DNA from: Gryllotalpicola protaetiae
GTDB taxonomy: Bacteria; Actinomycetota; Actinomycetes; Actinomycetales; Microbacteriaceae
Direction of reading: 5' to 3'
DNA: 64,000 bases
Assembly (NCBI RefSeq): GCF_003627055.1
Contig: NZ_CP032624.1
Location: 1,240,001-1,304,000 of the forward strand
Shown here piece by piece: positions 1 through 7,204 of this stretch; the first letter of the stretch is position 1; every line of letters starts with the position of its first letter. A program made the translations under genes and the position numbers. The notes beneath the pieces were generated by a model, which was given only the letters and a program-made list of their open reading frames with translations, did not search any database and had not been told where the DNA came from.

Positions 1-1
1 G

Positions 2-1189
2 AGCGCGGATGCGGGGCTTGCACTCGCGAGTTGGGACGCGCCCTGGCGCGAACGGCTCGCCAGGGGCCTGCCCCCACTCGCCTCGACGGCCAACCCGGTA
101 GACGTGACCGCAACATCGGACAGCAGGGCGTTCGAGCACGCGGTGCGCACCGCAGCCAGTCATCCCGACACCGGCGTCATCGTCGCGCTGCTCGCCAACC
201 GACGACGCGACGAGGCAGAACGGGTGAAGATCCTCACGGAAGCACAGGCTGCGAGCGACACACCGATCGTCGTGTCATGGGTAGGCGCGTCGGCAGGCCT
301 CGAGTCGCAGCTGGCCGCAGCGCACGTGCCCGCCTTCCCCGACCCGACCCGAGCGGTGGATGCGGCGGCCGTCCTGGTCACGGCAGGCGCCCTCGCGGCG
401 CTCGGTGAGCGCGATGACGCCGAGGCGCATTCGCACGCGATCGACCGTCGTCGCGAGCTCGCCGCCGCCCAGGCACTCGCGGACAGGTCCCGGTGGGTCC
501 CGCGTGCGGATGGGTCGCTGCTTCTCACGGACGAGGCCAGCCGAGAGCTGCTGGCGGCATACGGCGTCACCACTCCTCATGAGCGCACGGTCGACAACGC
601 CGCCGAGGCGCTTCGCGCCGCGGAGCTGCTCGGCTACCCGGTCGTCCTCAAAGCCCGATCGACAGAGCTGCTCCATCGCAGCGCTGCCGGGCTGGTGCGA
701 ACGGGGATCAGCAATGGCGACGAACTGCGCTCCGCGATCGACGCGCTGCGCGGCCTGAGCAGCGGACGGCTGGGACGCGGCGGCCTCGTGGTCCAGCAGC
801 AGGTGGGCGCCGGGTGCGAGCTGCTTGCAGGCATCACACGGGACCCTGCCTTCGGCACCGTCATGCTGATCGCGAGCGGCGGCGTGCTCACGGAGCTCAT
901 CGACGACGGGATGGCTCTCCTGCCGCCCGCGTCGCCCTCGCACGCCGAACGCGTCGCGGCCGAGTTGCGCGCCGTGAGGCATCCGCTCGACAGCTCGACT
1001 TCAGCCGCGGCGATCGCAAGCTCTGCAGCCGAGACGCTCGCCGCGATCTCACGGCTGGCCGCCGACTGTCGCGACATCGTCGCCGAAGCCGATTTCAATC
1101 CGCTGATCGTCTCGCCAGACGGAACGGGGCGGCTCATCGCGACCGCAGTCGACTGGGTGGTGCTCGGCGATCCGGCCGCAACAGGTTGA
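2..1189 (+). CDS. NDP-forming acyl-CoA synthetase, C-terminal part (5' end outside window)
   Basis: The reading frame is open to the left edge, so only the last 395 residues are visible. A GTG at 104 is in frame but the similarity starts before it. The first visible part ends the ligase/CoA-binding region with the family motif NPVDVT near residue 32. The rest, from about residue 160, is an ATP-grasp_5 domain (AAYGVTTPHE, then GYPVVLKARS). Family members convert a carboxylate, CoA and ATP into acyl-CoA, usually with ADP release, in the cytosol. The usual HKxxxGGV loop reads HRSAAGLV here, so nucleotide handling may differ. It ends 108 bases before a crotonase gene and probably activates the substrate of the island. 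The family call is sound; the substrate is unknown. Confidence 0.85.
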   Translation, partial: SADAGLALASWDAPWRERLARGLPPLASTANPVDVTATSDSRAFEHAVRTAASHPDTGVIVALLANRRRDEAERVKILTEAQAASDTPIVVSWVGASAGLESQLAAAHVPAFPDPTRAVDAAAVLVTAGALAALGERDDAEAHSHAIDRRRELAAAQALADRSRWVPRADGSLLLTDEASRELLAAYGVTTPHERTVDNAAEALRAAELLGYPVVLKARSTELLHRSAAGLVRTGISNGDELRSAIDALRGLSSGRLGRGGLVVQQQVGAGCELLAGITRDPAFGTVMLIASGGVLTELIDDGMALLPPASPSHAERVAAELRAVRHPLDSSTSAAAIASSAAETLAAISRLAADCRDIVAEADFNPLIVSPDGTGRLIATAVDWVVLGDPAATG

Positions 1190-1200
1190 CCTCTTGCGGT

Positions 1201-1229
1201 TTGTATACAGTCGTGTACAGTCATATTCA
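1201..1229 (+). promoter_or_regulatory. Promoter of the crotonase operon with tandem 10-bp operator
   Basis: A -35 TTGTAT (1201-1206), a 17-base spacer and a -10 TATTCA (1224-1229) can be read. The spacer holds two adjacent 10-mers, GTATACAGTC (1203-1212) and GTGTACAGTC (1213-1222). The same GTATRC-N4-GTRTNC arrangement recurs at 13978-13993 and, on the minus strand, at 6409-6424. A repressor bound here would cover the promoter. The GntR protein encoded at 5720-6385 is the obvious candidate; that link is inferred. Confidence 0.6.
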
Positions 1230-1297
1230 AGGCTGGATCAGACAGCCCCGGGAGACTCGATGACGAGCCCCGGAGGACCGGAGAATGAGGAACCGGG

Positions 1298-2047
1298 ATG
1301 GACGAAGTCAAAGTCGACGTCGAGCAGGACGGGGCCGTCCGACGCATCACGATCAACCGCCCCGACAAGCGCAATGCGCTCTCACGCGCAATGTTCGCGG
1401 AGCTTGAGGGGCTGTTCCGTCAGCCGCCGCCCGCCGGCGAACGTGTGACGGTCATCCAGACCGTCGGGCACGTCTTCTGCTCAGGCATCGACTTGAACGA
1501 ACGGCTCGCCCAAGGCGCCCCGCCGCTCGACGACCTGTGCGAGGCGATCTCCTCCTACCCGCTTCCCGTGGTCGCGATCATGCAGGGCGACGCGATCGCG
1601 GGCGGAGCGTTCCTCGCACTCGCCTGCGACTTCGTGGTCGCCGCAGAGAAAGCGCGGCTATGGGTCTCGCTCGTCCAGATCGGCCTCGCGCCGCCGTGGC
1701 CGCTGACGCGTCGGCTCGCCGAGCTGGCCGGCCCGGCATTCGCCCGCCAGCTCGTGCTGCTGGGCGATCCTGTGGAGGCGTCGCGGCTGGCCGCCGCCAA
1801 CATGATCGCGTCTGCGGTGCCTGCCGAAGACCTCTCGGCCGAAGCCGAGCGCATCATCGGTCGCCTGGCCCAGAACGCACCGCTCTCCCTTCGAGCCATC
1901 AAGGCGACGCTGGCTGCGAAGGACTATGCAGAGCTCGACCACGACAACGTGGTCGAGCTGATTCACACGGCGCGTGACAGCGAGGACGGCCGCGAAGGCG
2001 TGAAGGCGCGGCTCGAACGACGGATGCCCGTGTATGCCGGCAAATGA
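1298..2047 (+). CDS. Crotonase-fold (enoyl-CoA hydratase/isomerase family) protein
   Basis: This 249-residue cytosolic protein has the crotonase fold: NRPDKRNALS near residue 20, the oxyanion-hole segment GHVFCSGIDL near 63, and GDAIAGGAFLALACDFVVA near 98. The two catalytic glutamates of classical enoyl-CoA hydratase are absent: the Glu144 region reads AGGAFLAL and the Glu164 region reads SLVQIGLAP. A canonical hydratase reaction is therefore doubtful, and an isomerase, hydrolase or decarboxylase role is possible. The start ATG follows GAGGAA. The closest relative in the window is the crotonase at 6434-7204, which has the same substitutions. Its stop overlaps the next start by 14 bases. Confidence 0.85.
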   Translation: MDEVKVDVEQDGAVRRITINRPDKRNALSRAMFAELEGLFRQPPPAGERVTVIQTVGHVFCSGIDLNERLAQGAPPLDDLCEAISSYPLPVVAIMQGDAIAGGAFLALACDFVVAAEKARLWVSLVQIGLAPPWPLTRRLAELAGPAFARQLVLLGDPVEASRLAAANMIASAVPAEDLSAEAERIIGRLAQNAPLSLRAIKATLAAKDYAELDHDNVVELIHTARDSEDGREGVKARLERRMPVYAGK

Positions 2048-3311
2048 CCTGAACGGGCGCCGCGGCGACTTCGCCGCGGCGCCCGCCCTCAGCGGGATCC
2101 GCGTGCTGGATTTCACGCGCTTCGTTTCCGGACCGTACACGACGATGCTCATGGCTGACGCCGGCGCCGACGTCGTGAAGGTCGAGCCGATCGGCGGCGA
2201 GGCGACGCGGTTCCTCGACCCCAAGATCGAGACTCCCGATGGAGAGGCATCCGGCTACTTCCACCGCTTCAATCGCAGCAAGCGCAGCCTGTGCGTCGAT
2301 TTCCGTTCCACGGAAGGCCGCGACCTGCTGCTGCGGATGATTCCCCAGTTCGACGTCATCGTCGAGAACTTCCGCCCCGGCGTGCTCGACGCGCTCGGCC
2401 TCGGCTACGACGTCGTCAGCGAGATCGCGCCGGGGCTCATCTATTGCTCGATCTCCGGTTTCGGCCAGACGGCGGGACCTCACCGCTCCGACCCGGCGTT
2501 CGCGATTCTCGCCGAGGTGTCTGCGGGCGTGGTCGGACGCACGAATCGCCTCGATGAGCCGCCGGTGCGCCTGTCCGCGCCGATCGGCGACCTCTACCCT
2601 GCGGCAATGGCGGTCGCCGGCGTCAGCATGGCGCTGTTCCGCCGCGAGCGCACCGGCGAGGGCGCGCACATCGACGTGGCCATGTTCGATGCCCTCGTGT
2701 CGCTCAACGAGAACGCGATCACGATGTCCGCGACGACTGGCCGCGAGGTGCGCCCGGCCGGGCGCCTGACGTATACGGCGCCCTTCGGCATCTTCGAGGC
2801 TGCGGACGGATACATCTGCATCGCTGTGCTCGGCGACAAGGTCTGGCACAGGTTCTGCGAGGCCATCGGGCGGCCGGAACTGGCCGAGGCATCCGACCTC
2901 GACACCGGAACCAAGCGCGCGGCCTCGATGGACGGGCGCCTCGGTACTGCCCTCGCCGACTGGCTGAGCTCGCGCACCCGGCAGCAGGCCGTCGACGAGC
3001 TGCTCGCCGGCGGAGTTCCTGCAGGGCCGGTGTCCACCCCGTTCGACATCATCGATTCCCCGCAGGCCGTCGCACGCGAGCTCATCTGGGATGTGCCCTC
3101 GTACACGGGTGCCGTCGTGCGGACGCCCGGCAGCCCGATCAGGATCGAGCCGGGCGGCTTCGCCACACCAGGCCGGGTACCAGCGGCGGGCGAGCACACC
3201 AGGGAGCTCCTCGAGTCGATCGCGGGGCTCGACGACGCCGAGATCGACCGGCTCGAGCGGGCCGGTGTCATCGCGTCGTGGTCGCCCAGCCGTCAGGAGA
3301 GCACGGTATGA
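2034..3311 (+). CDS. CaiB/BaiF-family (class III) CoA-transferase-like protein
   Basis: At 425 residues this is the usual size for family III CoA-transferases. Hallmarks are LSGIRVLDFTRFVSGPY near residue 20, ADVVKVEPIGGE near 45, NRSKRSLCVD near 80, and RRERTGEGAHIDVAMFDA near 205. Members move CoA between acids or racemise 2-methylacyl-CoAs. The catalytic aspartate, normally in a P-[AG]-Y-D context, is replaced: the segment reads DPAFAILAEVSAG. Loss of the residue that forms the aspartyl-CoA intermediate makes ordinary transferase chemistry unlikely. The start overlaps the crotonase stop, and a strong hairpin lies in the first codons. It is coupled to the next gene by ATGA. Confidence 0.85.
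   Translation: MPANDLNGRRGDFAAAPALSGIRVLDFTRFVSGPYTTMLMADAGADVVKVEPIGGEATRFLDPKIETPDGEASGYFHRFNRSKRSLCVDFRSTEGRDLLLRMIPQFDVIVENFRPGVLDALGLGYDVVSEIAPGLIYCSISGFGQTAGPHRSDPAFAILAEVSAGVVGRTNRLDEPPVRLSAPIGDLYPAAMAVAGVSMALFRRERTGEGAHIDVAMFDALVSLNENAITMSATTGREVRPAGRLTYTAPFGIFEAADGYICIAVLGDKVWHRFCEAIGRPELAEASDLDTGTKRAASMDGRLGTALADWLSSRTRQQAVDELLAGGVPAGPVSTPFDIIDSPQAVARELIWDVPSYTGAVVRTPGSPIRIEPGGFATPGRVPAAGEHTRELLESIAGLDDAEIDRLERAGVIASWSPSRQESTV
2054..2085 (+). terminator. Perfect 15-bp hairpin at the crotonase/CaiB junction
   Basis: Arms at 2054-2068 and 2071-2085 are exact reverse complements separated by CT. The hairpin starts 7 bases after the crotonase stop, where a terminator would be expected, but it lies inside the first 18 codons of the CaiB-like gene. 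No U tract follows. It could attenuate transcription or protect the upstream message; simple compositional chance is less likely given 15 paired bases. Confidence 0.5.
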
Positions 3312-4234
3312 CGGCGGCCGCCGCGCTGCGGGTCGGCCTGGTCGGCTGCGGGAACATGGGCGCGGCCATCGCGGAGACCCTGGCCGCGAAATGTTCGCTG
3401 TCGGTGTTCGACCTCGACCGCGACCGGCGCGGGACCGTGTCTGAGAAGACCGGTGCAGCCGAGGTGTCGAGCCTGGTCGGGCTCGTCCCCGCAGCCGACT
3501 TCTTCGTCCTCTCGCTGCCATCGCCATCGATTTCCGCCGCGGTGATCGACGAGCTCCTGCCTGAGCTCGCTCCCGGCGCTGTGATCATCGAGACCAGCAC
3601 CGTCTCGCCCTCAGACGTCGTCGCCGCACACACGCGCTGCGCGGCGCGGGGCATCCCGCTCGTCGACGCCGCGATCCTCTCCGGCGTCGCGCAGATGGCG
3701 CAGGGCGCGTCCACCCTGCTGATCGGTGGCGACGATGACGACGTGAGAGCAGCCGGACCGGTACTCGATGCCCTGACTGCCGATCAGCTTCGCTTCGGAG
3801 CCCCAGGTGGTGGCATGGCGGCGAAGATCGGCAACAATGCGGTGTCGCACGCCGTCATGGTGGTTCTCGTGGAGTCGGCGACCATGCTGGCCGCGTCAGG
3901 GGTTCCGCTCGAGTCCTTCGGTGCCCTGCTCGGTCGACCCGACGCCGGTCTTCTCCGACCGCTCACCCATCGGCTGATGGAGCGGGTGGCCGCAGGCGAC
4001 TATGCAGGCGGGATGCCGATGGAGGCGGCGCGGAAGGATTCGACCCTGGCGCTTGCGCTCGCCCAGAAGAACGGCGTTCCTCTGTTCGGCGTCCAGGCAG
4101 CCCACACCGTGTACGAGATCGCCGTCTCGCACGGCCTGGGTCGTGACGACTATGCGGCGATCGCATCACTATGGGAGGGATGGACGGGAACGACCTTGCG
4201 CACGGGAGCGGCCAAGCCCGGGGAGCCCGCGTGA
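3308..4234 (+). CDS. 3-hydroxyisobutyrate dehydrogenase-like NAD(P)-dependent oxidoreductase
   Basis: This 308-residue beta-hydroxyacid dehydrogenase starts with the Rossmann motif GLVGCGNMG. The usual substrate motif DAPVSGG is divergent here (DAAILSGV, about residue 117). The catalytic lysine lies in GGGMAAKIGNNAV near residue 168. Family members oxidise 3-hydroxy acids or reduce semialdehydes in the cytosol. I chose ATG 3308 because it overlaps the previous stop as ATGA and is preceded by AGGAGA; an in-frame start 30 bases upstream would add ten residues before the Rossmann strand. It sits between a CaiB-like protein and a carboxylesterase in one coupled operon. The substrate cannot be told from sequence. 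Confidence 0.85.
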   Translation: MTAAAALRVGLVGCGNMGAAIAETLAAKCSLSVFDLDRDRRGTVSEKTGAAEVSSLVGLVPAADFFVLSLPSPSISAAVIDELLPELAPGAVIIETSTVSPSDVVAAHTRCAARGIPLVDAAILSGVAQMAQGASTLLIGGDDDDVRAAGPVLDALTADQLRFGAPGGGMAAKIGNNAVSHAVMVVLVESATMLAASGVPLESFGALLGRPDAGLLRPLTHRLMERVAAGDYAGGMPMEAARKDSTLALALAQKNGVPLFGVQAAHTVYEIAVSHGLGRDDYAAIASLWEGWTGTTLRTGAAKPGEPA

Positions 4235-5703
4235 GCGCCGAGGTCCAGGCGACGCCGGTCGTGCAGACATCAGTTGGGACCGTGGAAGGGACCGTGCGTG
4301 ACGGTGTCGCACAGTTCCTCGGCATCCCCTACGGCAGTCCGCCGGTCGGCGAGCTGCGCTTCCGCCCGCCCGAGCCTGCTCCCCCGTGGGGCGGCATTCG
4401 GTCGGCCACGACCTATGGGCCCTCGAGCTACCCGACGCTGACCGACGCCGACCGTGAATACTTCCCGAACTCGCGGCTGTGGAGCGTCTACGCCGGCTAC
4501 GACGCCTCCATACCTTTCCACGAGGACTGCCTGCGACTCAACGTGTGGACATCGGCAGGCGGGACCTCGAACCGCCCGGTGCTGGTGTGGCTGCATGGCG
4601 GCGGATTCTCGTGGGGCTCCGGGTCGAGCCCGCTCACCACAGGAGACCGGCTCGCCCGCGACCACGGCCTGGTCGTCGTCACCGTCAACCATCGCTTGGG
4701 CGTGCTCGGGTACCTCCACGTCGACGGCGAGGACGACTCCGCGATCGCCGGCCTGCTGGATCTTCGCCTCGCCCTCGAGTGGGTCAGAGACAACATCGCC
4801 GCGTTCGGCGGCGACCCGCACAATGTCACGATCGCCGGCCATTCGGGCGGTGCATCCAAGGTCGCCTGCCTGCTTGCCCTCCCGGCCGCTCGTGGGCTGT
4901 TCCAGCGAGCGATCATCATGAGCGGCGTCGTGACGCTGCGCTCGATGACTTTGGAAGAGGCGCAGATTCAGGCCGATGCGCTCTGGGGGAAGGCGGGTCT
5001 CCCCACAGGCGACATCGGTGCTCTGAGACGGATGCCTGCCGCGGAACTGTGCCGCGTCGCTGGCGGCCTCCGCTTCCGGCCTGCGGTTGGTGAGCCCGGC
5101 ATGCCAGTGCACCCGTTCGACGACGCCGCGGCACCGTCGGCCTCCGGCATCCCGCTGCTCACCGGAGTCGCGAAGGACGACGCCGCGACCTTCAAGTGGG
5201 ATTCGGACCCGAGCTTCGCCGGGATCGGCGAGGCCGAGCTGCACCGAAGGGTGCTCGGCCTCCCCGGGGTCACCGGTGCGGTCCACGCCCGGACGCTGAT
5301 CGATCACGCGCGCGCGCAGCGCCCCGGAGCCACTTCGGCGCGGCTGCTCGTCGACATCTCCACGCGCGGCCTGCGCGAGCGCACAGAGCGGATGCTGGAA
5401 CTGAAAGACGCCCAGAGCCCCGCGGCCATCTGGGACTACGAGTTCGCGCACGACATCGTGATGCCCGCAGAGACCGCCTTCGCCGGTGAGCCGATGGCGC
5501 CGCACGGCGCTGAATTGCCGTTCATGTTCGACCTGCCCGGCCACGAGTGGCTGGTCGGCGCCGGACCCGCGCGCGAAGTGCTGTCGCGGGTGATGAGTGG
5601 GTACTGGTCGAACTTCGTCCGCACGGGCGACCCCAACGGCGCCGGCCTTCCGCCGTGGGACCAGTGGACCGCCGAGATCCCGCGGATCCAACTGCTGACC
5701 TGA
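4231..5703 (+). CDS. Type-B carboxylesterase
   Basis: This 490-residue alpha/beta hydrolase has the carboxylesterase-B layout: FLGIPYGSPPVGELRF near residue 31, EDCLRLNVW near 95, the oxyanion loop WLHGGGFSWG near 117, and the nucleophile elbow GHSGGA near 197. A late APHGAELPFMF segment supplies the likely catalytic histidine. No signal peptide is seen, so it should act in the cytosol on ester substrates. The GTG start overlaps the previous stop as GTGA after GGGGAG. It ends the first rightward operon, 16 bases from the convergent gntR gene. An ester-hydrolysis entry step for the island is plausible but inferred. Confidence 0.9.
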   Translation: MSAEVQATPVVQTSVGTVEGTVRDGVAQFLGIPYGSPPVGELRFRPPEPAPPWGGIRSATTYGPSSYPTLTDADREYFPNSRLWSVYAGYDASIPFHEDCLRLNVWTSAGGTSNRPVLVWLHGGGFSWGSGSSPLTTGDRLARDHGLVVVTVNHRLGVLGYLHVDGEDDSAIAGLLDLRLALEWVRDNIAAFGGDPHNVTIAGHSGGASKVACLLALPAARGLFQRAIIMSGVVTLRSMTLEEAQIQADALWGKAGLPTGDIGALRRMPAAELCRVAGGLRFRPAVGEPGMPVHPFDDAAAPSASGIPLLTGVAKDDAATFKWDSDPSFAGIGEAELHRRVLGLPGVTGAVHARTLIDHARAQRPGATSARLLVDISTRGLRERTERMLELKDAQSPAAIWDYEFAHDIVMPAETAFAGEPMAPHGAELPFMFDLPGHEWLVGAGPAREVLSRVMSGYWSNFVRTGDPNGAGLPPWDQWTAEIPRIQLLT

Positions 5704-5719
5704 TGCGCCCGGAATTCGC

Positions 5720-6385
5720 TCAGCTGAGCTCGTTCTCCCACAGCTTGACGCGAACGTCACGCGCGTGCTCGAAGTGCTCTCTGGCGAGCCGCGAGGCCGC
5801 GTCGGAATCGCGATCGACGATCGCCTTGGTGATCTGGCGGTGCTCTTCCAACGACTCCTCCCACCGGCCCGGGTACGAGATCGTCGTCCCGGGGTAGCGG
5901 ACGAGGTGCAGACGCAACTGTTCGAGGAGTCCGATGAAGGCCTCATTGTGGCTCGAGAGCCAGATCGCGCGATGGAAGGCGTCGTTCGCGGCGACCATCT
6001 TCTCGGGATGGCCGGTCGCTGCCTCGCACCCGCGCACGGCGTTCTCGATGCGCACGCGATCGAGCTGGGTGTGGCGCTTGGCCGCAGCCTCGACCACGGC
6101 CGCCTCGAGGACGAGCCGAGCCTCATAGATGTCCAGGATCTCTTCGGGGCTGCGCTCGCGCACGACAAGTCCTCGCGCCCCCCTGACCACGAGGCCGTCC
6201 TGCTCGAGGCGTGTCAGCGCTTCGCGGATAGGCGTGCGGCTGACCCCGTATTGCTTGGCGAGAACAAGCTCGACCAAGGGCGCTCCCGGCTCGTAGGTAC
6301 CGTCAAGAACCGCGTCGCGGATGAGCGTGTATGTGCTCCCGGATGGACTCGTCATGGTCTGGCTCGGTTGTGCCTTGCTCGGCAT
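5720..6385 (-). CDS. GntR-family transcriptional regulator, FCD domain
   Basis: This 221-residue repressor-type protein has an N-terminal winged helix (about residues 15-80, with VSRTPIREALTRLEQDGLV) and a C-terminal FCD ligand-binding domain (about 90-210). The expected metal or carboxylate ligands are visible: the Asp and His in NDAFHRAI, the His in EEHRQI and the His in REHFEH. Such proteins usually bind an organic acid effector and repress neighbouring catabolic genes. It is the last gene of the leftward operon, 48 bases after the crotonase, and that gap carries a candidate operator. It probably controls all three units of the island; this is inferred from repeated motifs. Confidence 0.92.
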   Translation of the reverse strand: MPSKAQPSQTMTSPSGSTYTLIRDAVLDGTYEPGAPLVELVLAKQYGVSRTPIREALTRLEQDGLVVRGARGLVVRERSPEEILDIYEARLVLEAAVVEAAAKRHTQLDRVRIENAVRGCEAATGHPEKMVAANDAFHRAIWLSSHNEAFIGLLEQLRLHLVRYPGTTISYPGRWEESLEEHRQITKAIVDRDSDAASRLAREHFEHARDVRVKLWENELS

Positions 6386-6396
6386 AGGACCCCCAT

Positions 6397-6443
6397 AGGT
6401 ATGTGGCCGGATACCGAAGCATACCGAACGCGGTCACATACCT
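6397..6443 (-). promoter_or_regulatory. Candidate GntR autoregulatory operator
   Basis: The gap between the crotonase stop and gntR is dense in ATACC/GGTAT words. AGGTATGTG (6397-6405) and CACATACCT (6435-6443) form a perfect 9-bp inverted repeat. Between them the plus strand has ATACCGAA twice (6411-6418, 6421-6428). On the minus strand the latter reads GTATGC-TTCG-GTATCC (6424 to 6409), the same spacing as the sites at 1203 and 13978. Binding of GntR is inferred. Confidence 0.55.
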
Positions 6444-7204
6444 CTGTAGACCGGACTGCGACGCTCCTTGCGCGCGAGAACCCCCTCACGCGCGTCGTCG
6501 CTCAACTGGGCCGCGCGGATCGCGGCAAGCACTTCTGCGTGGTCCGAGTGCAGTCGATCGTCCGCGTTCAAAGTCGCCTTGATCGCCCGCAGAGACAGCG
6601 GGGCGTTGGCCGCGAGCCGCGCCGTCAGCGCGTCAGCCGTCGTCTGCAGCTGCGACGCATCGACGGCAGCCGCGATGAGATTCCGTGCTGCGAGGGTTGT
6701 CGCATCGATCAGGTCTCCAAGCAGCAACAGCTCCGCGGCCTTCGCGAACCTCGCGCGCTCCAGCACCGCACGCGCCACGGGCCACGCCGGAACGAGCCCC
6801 AGCTGAACCGCTGAGTTCCCGATGCGCGCGTCGGCGCTCGCGACCACGAAATCGCAGTGCAGCGCGATCATTCCGCCGCCGCCGATCGCATGACCCTGCA
6901 ACACCGCGACAACCGGCAGCGGGTACGCGGCGATCGCCGCACAGAGCTGCTCGAGCGGGCTCGCGCCCTCAGGGTCGCCTCCCTCGGTGCGCTGGCCGAG
7001 GTCTACTCCGGCGCAGAAGACGGTGCCTCGGGCGTCGAGCACCGTCACTCGCTCGGCGGGATCGGGTGATCTCGTGAAGGCGTGGATGAGAGTGTCGAAC
7101 ATCTCGCGGGTCAGCGCGTTGCGCTTGTCCGGCCGGTTCAGCGTCAGTCGACGGATGCCGGCGGCATTCGTCTCGGAGACGATCACTTCTGGTTCCATGG
7201 TCAC
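6434..7204 (-). CDS. Crotonase-fold (enoyl-CoA hydratase/isomerase family) protein, paralogue
   Basis: This 256-residue protein has the crotonase motifs NRPDKRNALT, GTVFCAGVDLG and GHAIGGGGMIALHCDFVVA. As in the crotonase at 1298-2047, both classical catalytic glutamates are missing (GGGGMIAL and NSAVQLGLVPAWP). The two proteins also share a C-terminal PLSLRAIKATL segment and the ending ERRxPVYxG, so they are paralogues placed in two different operons of the island. They may act on successive or isomeric intermediates. Its start overlaps the stop of the ThDP enzyme upstream by 4 bases, so translation is coupled. Confidence 0.85.
   Translation of the reverse strand: MTMEPEVIVSETNAAGIRRLTLNRPDKRNALTREMFDTLIHAFTRSPDPAERVTVLDARGTVFCAGVDLGQRTEGGDPEGASPLEQLCAAIAAYPLPVVAVLQGHAIGGGGMIALHCDFVVASADARIGNSAVQLGLVPAWPVARAVLERARFAKAAELLLLGDLIDATTLAARNLIAAAVDASQLQTTADALTARLAANAPLSLRAIKATLNADDRLHSDHAEVLAAIRAAQLSDDAREGVLARKERRSPVYRGM

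Noticed and set aside
4270-6168. Long open frame (632 codons) antisense to the carboxylesterase and gntR region
   Set aside because: No recognisable domain, Arg/Ala/Ser-rich composition, and it lies opposite clear genes; GC-rich DNA produces such frames.
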